A stretch of 6,400 bases of DNA from JBHIEE01 sp046760445 (GTDB taxonomy: Bacteria; Acidobacteriota; Aminicenantia; JdFR-78): contig JBHIEE010000141.1 of assembly GCA_046760445.1 (NCBI GenBank), positions 1 through 6,400 on the forward strand, given 5' to 3'. Made by a program: the position numbers and the translations under genes. Shown here one piece after another: positions 1-6,235 of the stretch (positions within the stretch are counted from its first letter, which is position 1; each line of letters opens with the position of its first letter). A model generated the notes under the pieces. It ran no database searches and was not told where the DNA came from. It saw only the letters and a list, made by a program, of their open reading frames with translations.

Positions 1-24
1 CACTTCTCAGATTTGAAATTTAGT

Positions 25-46
25 CATTTGACATTCATTTGGCATT
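25..46. repeat. Two tandem 11-bp units (CATTTGRCATT)
   Basis: CATTTGACATT at 25-35 is followed directly by CATTTGGCATT at 36-46, with one difference. The TTGACA inside the first unit resembles a -35 box but has no -10 at the right distance. The pair sits directly before the CCTGCC palindrome and is probably part of the same intergenic element. Confidence 0.5.
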
Positions 47-48
47 TG

Positions 49-64
49 CCTGCCGGTAGGCAGG
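49..64. repeat. GC-rich palindrome CCTGCC-GGTA-GGCAGG
   Basis: A perfect 6-bp GC-rich inverted repeat with a GGTA loop stands out in an AT-rich leader. It follows two 11-bp tandem units, CATTTGACATT (25-35) and CATTTGGCATT (36-46). From general familiarity, this palindrome core occurs in dispersed intergenic repeats of various candidate-phylum genomes, and its translation yields the spurious PLPTGRQ peptide seen in many predicted proteins. The role is unknown. It could form a hairpin just upstream of the first gene's ribosome binding site. Confidence 0.6.
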
Positions 65-97
65 GGTGTTTGGAATTTTATATTGGTGGAGGTAAAA

Positions 98-1561
98 ATG
101 AAAAAGAAACATTTTATTGGTTGGCTGGTCATTTTATTTTTAATTTTTGGAATAAATAATTTATTTTCTTTCTCTGAGAAGAAAAAACTCGAGAAGCAAA
201 AGGAGATGGCCATAGGCTGGGTAGATGAAAATCAAGAGTTATTAGTTAAGATAAGTGACCAATTGTGGAATTTTGCTGAAACAGCCTTACTGGAGTATAA
301 ATCCTCTGAATTACTGATTGATGCTTTAAAAAAGGCAGGGTTTGAAGTAGAAAAAGGAGTGGCTGGAATGCCGACTGCATTTGTAGCTACCTATGGAAAT
401 GGGGAGCCAATAATCGGTATTTTGGCTGAATATGATGCTCTTCCAGGTTTATCTCAGAAGGTTTTGCCCTGGAAAGAACCTATAGAAGAAGGAGCGCCAG
501 GACATGGATGCGGCCATAATCTTTTTGGAACAGGAAGTCTCGGAGCTGCCTTGGCTGTGAAGTATGTTATGGAGAAATATAGTCTTCCAGGCACAGTAAA
601 ACTTTTTGGTTGTCCAGCTGAAGAGACAGTAGTTGGTAAAACTTATATGGCTCGAGAAGGAATTTTTGATGATTTATCAGCAGCTATTGCCTGGCATCCC
701 AGCACAATAACAAAGGTGAATACTGGTTCAAGTTTAGCCTTGAATAATTTCAAAGTTTCCTTTTATGGTTATACCTCTCATGCTGCTTCTGATCCCTGGA
801 ATGGCCGAAGTGCTCTTGATGCAGTGGAGTTAATGAATAACGGAGTTAATTTTCTTCGTGAGCATATCCGACCAACAGCCAGAATTCACTATATTATTTT
901 AAATGGAGGTAAAGCCCCTAATGTTGTTCCAGATTATGCTCAAGTCTGGTACTATGTCCGGGACATAAATCGAAAAAATGTAGAAGAGATTTATCAGCGA
1001 GTGTTAAATATTATTAAAGGAGCTTCTTTAATGACTGAGACTGAGTATAAGGTAGAGTTTATTACTGCGGTTCACAGCATTTTACATAATATTACTGGTT
1101 CTAGAAAAATGCATAAGAATCTTGAAAAAGTGGGACCACCTAAATTTACTTTAGAGGAGATTGATTTCGCTAAAAAGATTCAGGAAGCTTGCGAAAAGGA
1201 AAGGAAAGGGTTAAATCAAGAAATAAAACCTTTTAAACTTACTCCTGAAGAAAGAGGAGGTTCAACTGATGTGGCTGAAGTGAGTCGGATAACACCCACT
1301 GTTCAGCTAAATGTTGCCTGCGCTCCCTTGAACATTCCCTGGCACAGCTGGGCAGTAGTTGCTTCCAGTGGTCATTCAATTGGACACAAAGGAATGCTCA
1401 TTGCTGCTAAAGTAATGGCTATGACAGCTCTTGATTTCCTGAATGATTCAAAATTATTAGAAAAAATGAAAAAGAAATTTATTAAGGAAACAGGAGGTAA
1501 AAAATATAAAACTCCTCTTCCTGAGGGCCAAAAACTTCTATTACCCGAAAAGAGGACATAA
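98..1561 (+). CDS. Exported AbgB-like M20 family amidohydrolase/peptidase
   Basis: A 487-residue zinc-dependent hydrolase of the M20D/AbgB type, which cleaves amide bonds of N-acyl or aminobenzoyl amino acids and some peptides. Visible landmarks are an AEYDALPG segment (110-117), the metal-binding GHGCGHN segment (H136, C138, H140), PAEE (173-176, general base and metal ligand), AWHP (H200), GGSTDVAEVS (387-396) and a late HSWAVV...GHKGM region with H430 as the expected last metal ligand. This order and the length match AbgB (about 480 residues). Residues 1-26 are a KKKH-led hydrophobic segment, so the enzyme is probably secreted or membrane-anchored; the possible cleavage after SFS is weak. 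A TTG at 83 is in frame, but ATG 98 is preferred because GGAGG at 88-92 lies 5 nt upstream and the signal then starts MKKKH. E. coli AbgB works with AbgA in the cytoplasm; no AbgA gene is next to this one. The exact substrate cannot be told. Confidence 0.9.
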   Translation: MKKKHFIGWLVILFLIFGINNLFSFSEKKKLEKQKEMAIGWVDENQELLVKISDQLWNFAETALLEYKSSELLIDALKKAGFEVEKGVAGMPTAFVATYGNGEPIIGILAEYDALPGLSQKVLPWKEPIEEGAPGHGCGHNLFGTGSLGAALAVKYVMEKYSLPGTVKLFGCPAEETVVGKTYMAREGIFDDLSAAIAWHPSTITKVNTGSSLALNNFKVSFYGYTSHAASDPWNGRSALDAVELMNNGVNFLREHIRPTARIHYIILNGGKAPNVVPDYAQVWYYVRDINRKNVEEIYQRVLNIIKGASLMTETEYKVEFITAVHSILHNITGSRKMHKNLEKVGPPKFTLEEIDFAKKIQEACEKERKGLNQEIKPFKLTPEERGGSTDVAEVSRITPTVQLNVACAPLNIPWHSWAVVASSGHSIGHKGMLIAAKVMAMTALDFLNDSKLLEKMKKKFIKETGGKKYKTPLPEGQKLLLPEKRT

Positions 1562-1599
1562 TTCTAAGTTAAAATATAACTTTTGATTTAATTTTTTCG

Positions 1600-1605
1600 T
1601 ATAAT
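1600..1605 (+). promoter_or_regulatory. Candidate -10 box (TATAAT) upstream of the M16 operon
   Basis: A consensus TATAAT lies 122 nt before the first M16 start codon, in the gap after the M20 gene. No convincing -35 is present at 16-18 nt (the sequence there is TAACTT; a TTGATT at 1583-1588 is too close), and there is no TGn extension. If used, the leader would be about 115 nt and contain the two-codon ORF and both small repeats. Confidence is limited by the AT-rich background. Confidence 0.35.
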
Positions 1606-1626
1606 ATTCGTAAAATAAAAGTAAAG

Positions 1627-1648
1627 AAGGAGGTGATAAATGGAGTAA
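1627..1648 (+). other. Near-perfect Shine-Dalgarno followed by a two-codon ORF (ATG GAG TAA)
   Basis: AAGGAGGTGAT at 1627-1637 matches 11 consecutive bases of the complement of the standard bacterial 16S rRNA 3' end. An ATG follows at 1640-1642 with ideal spacing, but the reading frame is only Met-Glu-stop (stop 1646-1648). It could be a leader minigene acting on the M16 operon, or the surviving start site of a gene whose body has been lost and replaced by the repeats directly after it. No longer product is possible in this frame. Confidence 0.5.
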
Positions 1649-1649
1649 T

Positions 1650-1677
1650 AATTATGAATTTTGAATTATGAGTTTTG
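1650..1677. repeat. 14-bp tandem repeat, two copies (AATTATGARTTTTG)
   Basis: AATTATGAATTTTG (1650-1663) is followed directly by AATTATGAGTTTTG (1664-1677), differing at one base, and then by a partial AATTA. Such low-complexity units are common in intergenic spacers of the same kind of genome. No coding content is visible. Confidence 0.55.
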
Positions 1678-1688
1678 AATTAAAATAG

Positions 1689-1707
1689 GTCATTAGTAAC
1701 CAATGAC
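1689..1707. repeat. Small inverted repeat GTCATT-N7-AATGAC
   Basis: A perfect 6-bp inverted repeat with a 7-nt loop (AGTAACC) lies just before the ribosome binding site of the first M16 gene (AAGGAGG at 1715-1721). It could be a weak leader hairpin, a half of a dispersed repeat, or an operator. It has no T-run, so it is not an intrinsic terminator. Confidence 0.35.
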
Positions 1708-1726
1708 GCGAGAAAAGGAGGCTTAA

Positions 1727-3223
1727 ATGATTAAAAAAAGAATTTATTTATTGACTATCGTTTTATTATTGTTTAGCACCCTTGTCTTTTCCCAAAGCTT
1801 GGAAGAATTCAAAAAAAGAGTAACAGAATTCACCTTGGATAATGGGATGAAATTCATTATCTTAGAAAGACACGAAACTCCAGTGATTTCTTTTCTAACT
1901 TATGCTGATGTGGGCTCGGTTGATGAGAAAAAAGGTATTACTGGGATTTCCCATCTTTTAGAACACATGGCATTTAAAGGAACAACTACTGTTGGTACTA
2001 AAGATATAGAAGCAGAAAAAGAAGCAATTAAAAAAGTGGATGAGATTTATAATCAAATTTTATTAGAGAAAAGGAAAGGTAAGAAAGCTGACCAAGAAAG
2101 ATTAAAGAGACTTGAACAAGATTTTAAAAAGGCTCAAGAAGAGGCAAGAAAATATGTGGTAAGCAATGAGTTTGGACAGATTGTAGAACAAGCAGGAGGA
2201 GTAGGATTAAATGCTTTCACTGGGTGGGATCAAACTTGCTATATTTATAATTTTCCTTCTAACAAGTTTGAACTATGGATGTCATTAGAATCAGACCGTT
2301 ATCTTAATCCTGTTTTCCGTGAGTTTTTTAAAGAGCGAGATGTGGTTATGGAAGAAAGAAGAATGAGAACAGAAAGTCAGCCAATAGGAAAATTACTTGA
2401 AGAATTTATTGATGCAGCTTACAAGGCCCATCCCTATGAGGAACCACCTCTGGGTCATATGTCTGATTTAAAAGTTATGACAAGAAAAGATGTAGAAAGA
2501 TATTTTAAAGAGCATTATATGCCTTCTAATCTTACTGCAGCTATTGTGGGCGATGTTGATCCTCGAGAAGTAAAGAAAATGGCTGAGATATATTTTGGCC
2601 GAATTCCTTCTGGTCCAAAACCTAAGCCAGTCCAAACAGTAGAACCTCCTCAGCTTGGAGAGCACCGAGTGGAAGTCGAAGATAAATCCCAACCTATTCT
2701 ATTAATTGGCTATCACAAACCTGATATAAATCATCCCGACAATGCTGTTTATAATACTATTTCAGATATTATTGGAATGGGCAGAACATCAAGATTATAT
2801 AAAAGTTTAGTTAAGGAGAAAAAGATAGCTATATACACGGGTGCTTTTTCAGGTCTTCCAGGAGAAAAGTATCCCGGTCTTTTCATCTTCTTTGCTGTTC
2901 CATCCAAGGATCATACCAGTGAGGAATGTGAGAAAGCAATTTATGAAGAGATTGAAAAAATAAAAACAGAGCCAGTGACAGATGAGGAACTTAAAGGAGT
3001 TAAAACTCGTGCTCGAGCCCAGTTAATTAAAGAATTAAGGTCAAATTTTGGAATGGCTTTACAATTAGCTACTTACGAAGTTTTGACAGGCGATTGGCGA
3101 AACTTGTTTAAGGAATTAGATGCTATCAATAAGGTAACTGCTGAGGATATTATGAGAGTAGCTAAGGATTGTTTTAAAAAGAAAAATCGGACAGTTGGAC
3201 AAATTGTGACCATTTCCGAGTAA
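1727..3223 (+). CDS. M16 family zinc protease, catalytic subunit (HxxEH present)
   Basis: A 498-residue insulinase/processing-peptidase family (M16B) metalloprotease. Residues 1-22 form a signal peptide with plausible cleavage at VFS|QS, so it should act in the periplasm. The N-terminal lobe carries the inverted zinc motif HLLEH (H76, E79, H80). The third ligand is expected at E210 in the ERDVVMEE segment (203-210), which has the seven-residue Glu-Glu spacing of the family. Between these lies a charged helical stretch (about 92-147, rich in Lys/Glu/Arg) that widens the gap to the third ligand to about 130 residues, against about 80 in pitrilysin. The C-terminal lobe has the SRLY (355-358) and IAIY (367-370) equivalents of the family Arg/Tyr motif. 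AAGGAGG at 1715-1721 sits 5 nt before the ATG. The next gene starts 12 nt after the stop, and its product is the likely dimer partner. The substrate is unknown; M16B proteases usually cut peptides or unfolded polypeptides inside a closed chamber. Confidence 0.93.
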   Translation: MIKKRIYLLTIVLLLFSTLVFSQSLEEFKKRVTEFTLDNGMKFIILERHETPVISFLTYADVGSVDEKKGITGISHLLEHMAFKGTTTVGTKDIEAEKEAIKKVDEIYNQILLEKRKGKKADQERLKRLEQDFKKAQEEARKYVVSNEFGQIVEQAGGVGLNAFTGWDQTCYIYNFPSNKFELWMSLESDRYLNPVFREFFKERDVVMEERRMRTESQPIGKLLEEFIDAAYKAHPYEEPPLGHMSDLKVMTRKDVERYFKEHYMPSNLTAAIVGDVDPREVKKMAEIYFGRIPSGPKPKPVQTVEPPQLGEHRVEVEDKSQPILLIGYHKPDINHPDNAVYNTISDIIGMGRTSRLYKSLVKEKKIAIYTGAFSGLPGEKYPGLFIFFAVPSKDHTSEECEKAIYEEIEKIKTEPVTDEELKGVKTRARAQLIKELRSNFGMALQLATYEVLTGDWRNLFKELDAINKVTAEDIMRVAKDCFKKKNRTVGQIVTISE

Positions 3224-3235
3224 CAGGAGGAAAAA

Positions 3236-5377
3236 ATGAAAAAATTATTTAATTATTTATTTTTGATTTTAATTATTGTTTTTTTACTCACTTCGCAGGG
3301 ATTAGCTCAAAAATCTCATAAAGAACTCAAATTCCCTCCTTTAAAAGAAATAAAAATGCCAAAAGTTGAAAGAGTGAAACTACCAAATGGAATGAAACTT
3401 CTCTTAGTTGAAGACCATGAACTACCATTAATTGAAGCATCTGCCATGATTAAAGTTGGTTCTAAATATGAACCAGCGGATAAAGTGGGGTTAGCTTCAA
3501 TCACAGGTGAAGTAATGAGGACTGGTGGCACAAAGACTAGAACGGGCGATCAAATAGACGAAGAATTAGAAAGCATTGCTGCTCGAGTGGAGACTTGGAT
3601 AAGTACTTCTTCTGGTCGAGCTTATTTGTCTGTTTTAAAAGAAGACATTGATAAAGGACTTTCTGTTTTAGCTGATATTCTAATGAATCCCGTTTTTGAT
3701 GAGGATAAAATCGAATTATCTAAAGTGCAACATAGAAGTATGATTACAAGGAGAAATGATGACCCCATGAGTCTTACGAGAGGGGAATTTATTCGATTAA
3801 TATATGGAAAGGAGCATCCTTATGGGAGGATAGAAGAATATGAAACTATAAATAATATTACCCGTGATGATCTAATAGCTTTTCACAAGAAGTATTTTCA
3901 TCCAAATAATGTTATTTTGAGTGTTTGGGGTGATTTTAAGACAAAAGACATGATTTCAAAGATAAAAAGGGCATTTAAAGATTGGAAACCAGTTAAGATT
4001 GATTTTCCAGAAGAACCTAAAGTAAGTGAAGAATTAATACCATCTGTAAATCTAATTAAAAAAGATGATGTTAATCAAACCAACATTAATATCGGACATT
4101 TAGGTGGCAGAATGGATGATCCTGATTATTCAGCTTTAAGAGTTTTGACTGAAATTTTAGGTGGAGCCTTTTCTTCTCGGCTATTCAGACATGTCCGTTC
4201 AGATCAAGGCTTAGCCTATGCAGTTTGGGGAGTCTATGGAGCTAATTATGATTATCCGGGAATGTTTTATACTGGCTGTTCAACTAAATCTGAATCCACC
4301 TGTCAGGCTATTGAAGCGATCATTAAAGAGATAAAGAAAATAACCAATGAGGAAGTCTCGGGCGAAGAACTAAAACTGGCTAAAGACAGCATTCTCAATT
4401 CTTTTGTTTTCAATTTTGATACCAAGAGAGAAATAATTGAGAGATTAATGACCTATGAATATTATGGTTATCCATCAGATTTCCTGCAGAGATATAAAGA
4501 AAATATTGAAAAAGTGACCAAAGCAGATATTCTGCGGGTGGCTAAAAAATATATTCATCCTGACAAATTAATTATTTTAGCTGTAGGAAATGACAAAGAT
4601 TTTGACCGCCCACTTTCTGAATTTGGTGAAGTAAATGAGATTGATATTACTATTCCTGAGCCAACCAAGGAAAAGATTCCAGAAGCGAGCGAGGAGGAAG
4701 TGGAAAAAGGGGAGGAAATTTTAAAGGAGATTATTCAGACTTCAGGAGGCTTAAAACAGTTTAAAAAGATAAAAGATGTTGTGATCGACCAAGAAACAAA
4801 AGTGACTACCCCTCAGGGAGAATTTGAGATTAAAGGCCGACAGATTATTCTCTATCCGGATAAATTAAGAGATGAAAGAACTCTCCCTTTTGGTGAAATA
4901 GTGACTGTCCTCAATGGTGATACAGGATGGATGAAAACTCCTCAGGGTATTCAGGATATGCCTGAATCAATTGTAAAAACTTCTCAGGAAAGTTTAGCTC
5001 GAAATTTTATTTTGCTTTTAATCAATGCTCTGAAAGAAGAATACAAAATACAGTCACTCCCTTCTGAAGAAATAGAAGGGAAAAAAGCAGAGGTTATTTT
5101 AATAATAGATCCAAAGGGGAAATCTGTTAAATTAGTAGTGGATCCGGCCACGAGGTTAATCTGGAAAAAATCATACCAGGGGAAGTTGCAGGCAGGACCA
5201 GTTAATATTGAGGAGATTTTTTCCGATTACCGAGAAGTAAATGGATTAAAAGTCCCATTTCAAATTGTGGTTTATGTTGATAGTAAAAAGTTCTCTGAGA
5301 CAAAAGTCACTCAGGTAGTGATTAACTCAGGAGTGTCGGAATCACTTTTTGAAAAGCCAATCGAAGAAAAGAACTAA
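3236..5377 (+). CDS. M16 homologue without zinc motif, fused to a C-terminal LolA-like domain
   Basis: A 713-residue exported protein with a signal peptide at 1-24 (possible cleavage GLA|QK). Residues about 40-470 are a two-lobed M16 peptidase unit. Where HxxEH should follow GLA, the sequence reads GLASITGEVMRTGG (85-98), so the zinc ligands are missing and this subunit should not bind catalytic zinc. The C-terminal lobe keeps GGAFSSRLF (309-317) and GLAYAV (325-330), the Arg/Tyr elements that inactive M16B subunits lend to their active partner. After an acidic linker (about 473-493), residues about 490-713 form an extra domain with a SGGLKQFKKIK start, GWMKTPQG, and an ending of the form FSDYREVNGLKVPF...VVINSGVSESLFEKP. 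This resembles the LolA/lipoprotein-sorting beta fold often found in exported proteins of diderms; that call is by pattern only. CAGGAGG (3224-3230) lies 5 nt before the ATG and the partner gene ends 12 nt upstream, so the two are co-transcribed. Confidence 0.9.
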   Translation: MKKLFNYLFLILIIVFLLTSQGLAQKSHKELKFPPLKEIKMPKVERVKLPNGMKLLLVEDHELPLIEASAMIKVGSKYEPADKVGLASITGEVMRTGGTKTRTGDQIDEELESIAARVETWISTSSGRAYLSVLKEDIDKGLSVLADILMNPVFDEDKIELSKVQHRSMITRRNDDPMSLTRGEFIRLIYGKEHPYGRIEEYETINNITRDDLIAFHKKYFHPNNVILSVWGDFKTKDMISKIKRAFKDWKPVKIDFPEEPKVSEELIPSVNLIKKDDVNQTNINIGHLGGRMDDPDYSALRVLTEILGGAFSSRLFRHVRSDQGLAYAVWGVYGANYDYPGMFYTGCSTKSESTCQAIEAIIKEIKKITNEEVSGEELKLAKDSILNSFVFNFDTKREIIERLMTYEYYGYPSDFLQRYKENIEKVTKADILRVAKKYIHPDKLIILAVGNDKDFDRPLSEFGEVNEIDITIPEPTKEKIPEASEEEVEKGEEILKEIIQTSGGLKQFKKIKDVVIDQETKVTTPQGEFEIKGRQIILYPDKLRDERTLPFGEIVTVLNGDTGWMKTPQGIQDMPESIVKTSQESLARNFILLLINALKEEYKIQSLPSEEIEGKKAEVILIIDPKGKSVKLVVDPATRLIWKKSYQGKLQAGPVNIEEIFSDYREVNGLKVPFQIVVYVDSKKFSETKVTQVVINSGVSESLFEKPIEEKN

Positions 5378-5400
5378 TTAATTTCTCAGGTTTAGAAGAT

Positions 5401-5437
5401 AAAAACCGGGTGAGGAATGCCCGGCTTTTTATTTTTT
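5401..5437 (+). terminator. Rho-independent terminator of the M16 operon
   Basis: The stem pairs CCGGGT (5406-5411) with GCCCGG (5419-5424), including one T-G wobble, around a 7-nt loop. It extends through TAAAAA (5400-5405) and TTTTTA (5426-5431) with a single bulged C at 5425. A further six T residues follow at 5432-5437. It begins 23 nt after the stop of the upstream M16 gene and closes that transcription unit. The A-run on the left means it could also act on the opposite strand, although no gene pointing that way is seen here. Confidence 0.9.
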
Positions 5438-5461
5438 AGAGAAATTAGAAAATAAATTGAT

Positions 5462-5467
5462 TATAAT
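5462..5467 (+). promoter_or_regulatory. Candidate -10 box (TATAAT) for the pseudouridine synthase gene
   Basis: A consensus TATAAT lies 8 nt before the ATG at 5476, directly after the terminator of the previous operon, where a new promoter is needed. Initiation 6-8 nt downstream of it would fall at 5474-5476, on or next to the start codon. No good TTGACA-like -35 is seen at 16-18 nt spacing, and the region is AT-rich, so a chance match is possible. Confidence 0.5.
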
Positions 5468-5475
5468 TAATTTAA

Positions 5476-6204
5476 ATGAAGATAAGATTAAATAAATTTC
5501 TTTCTCAGGCTGGGATAGCCTCAAGAAGAGAAGCAGATAGACTTATTTTAGAAGGAAGGGTTTCGGTTAATAGAGAAACAGTAGAGAAGTTAGGTTTAAA
5601 GATCGATCCTCAGCAGGACTCAGTTGAGGTTGACAGGAAAAAGGTTATTTTTAAGGAACATTTAATTTATGTCCTCTTGAACAAACCAAAAGGTTATATT
5701 GTTTCTCTCAAAGATCCGTTAAATCGTCCTAAAGTAACTGATTTGTTGCCGCCTCTCAAAGGGAGAATTTTTCCTGTGGGTAGATTGGATTTTAATACTG
5801 AAGGAGTATTAATTCTGACCAATGATGGCCCGCTTGCTCATCGCCTGGCTCATCCTCGCTATCAGGTGGAGAAAGTATATATCGCTGAGGTAAAAGGAAT
5901 TCCAGACAAAGAAAAAATTGAGAAGTTGAGAAAAGGTGTCTATTTATACGGCAAAAAAACCTCACCAGCTAAAGTGAGAATAATCACTAAAAAAGGAAAA
6001 AAGGCTATATTGGAAATAAAATTATGTGAAGGGAGAAAGAGAGAAGTTAGACTAATGTGTCTGGCAGTTGGTCATCCGGTTATCGAGCTGAAAAGGGTGG
6101 AGCTTGGAGGAATCAGGCTCAAAGGCTTAAAATCAGGCGAATGGCGCTATCTTAAAAAAAGTGAAATTGAAAGCCTGAAAAGAAAAGTCAAATTATCTTC
6201 TTGA
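5476..6204 (+). CDS. rluB: 23S/16S rRNA pseudouridine synthase, RsuA/RluB family
   Basis: A 242-residue cytoplasmic enzyme that isomerises a specific uridine in ribosomal RNA to pseudouridine. An S4 RNA-binding domain covers about 3-50 (RLNKFLSQAGIASRREADRL). The catalytic domain follows, with NKPKGY (69-74), the active-site motif GRLDFNTEGVLILTNDG (102-118; catalytic Asp D105) and a C-terminal EGRKREVRLMCLAVGHPV segment (185-202) ending in LKRVELGGI. Length and order match RluB/YpuL-type proteins. RluB (23S U2605 in E. coli) is the commonest member in distant bacteria, but RsuA, RluE and RluF share these motifs, so the symbol is tentative. The start is fixed by homology, since RLNKFL normally begins within a few residues of Met. 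Unlike the three genes before it, it has no GGAGG upstream, and a TATAAT box sits 8 nt before the ATG. A terminator separates it from the M16 operon, so it is transcribed separately. Confidence 0.95.
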   Translation: MKIRLNKFLSQAGIASRREADRLILEGRVSVNRETVEKLGLKIDPQQDSVEVDRKKVIFKEHLIYVLLNKPKGYIVSLKDPLNRPKVTDLLPPLKGRIFPVGRLDFNTEGVLILTNDGPLAHRLAHPRYQVEKVYIAEVKGIPDKEKIEKLRKGVYLYGKKTSPAKVRIITKKGKKAILEIKLCEGRKREVRLMCLAVGHPVIELKRVELGGIRLKGLKSGEWRYLKKSEIESLKRKVKLSS

Positions 6205-6235
6205 GTGCTGCGGTGTTGCAGTGCTGCAGTACTGC
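6204..6235 (+). repeat. AGTGCTGC-type short repeat units
   Basis: The 8-mer AGTGCTGC occurs at 6204-6211 and 6220-6227 and is followed directly by AGTACTGC at 6228-6235. The opposite orientation (GCAGCACT at 6270-6277; AGCACTGC at 6256-6263) forms the other arm of the hairpin. The element therefore looks assembled from direct and inverted copies of one short unit. Whether it recurs in the genome cannot be seen here. Confidence 0.6.

Noticed and set aside
28..33. TTGACA resembling a -35 box
   Set aside because: It is part of the tandem 11-bp units, and no -10-like hexamer lies 16-18 nt downstream; that position is occupied by the GC-rich palindrome.
83..97. Upstream in-frame TTG start for the M20 gene
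   Set aside because: The TTG overlaps the Shine-Dalgarno that serves ATG 98 and would place five residues before a typical MKKK signal start.
7..213. Minus-strand open frame of 68 codons overlapping the start of the M20 gene
   Set aside because: It is antisense to a well-supported gene and its end is a translation of the intergenic palindrome; there is no ribosome binding site or recognisable domain.
1566..1597. AAGTTA/TAACTT inverted repeat followed by a T-run, as a terminator for the M20 gene
   Set aside because: The stem is only 6 bp with one G-C pair and the T-run begins 9 nt after it, so it is too weak to call in this AT-rich gap.
2468..2692. Minus-strand open frame inside the first M16 gene
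   Set aside because: It is a shadow of a strongly supported coding frame, with no start signal or recognisable family.
3316..3531. Minus-strand open frame inside the second M16 gene
   Set aside because: It is a shadow of the real frame, with no independent evidence.
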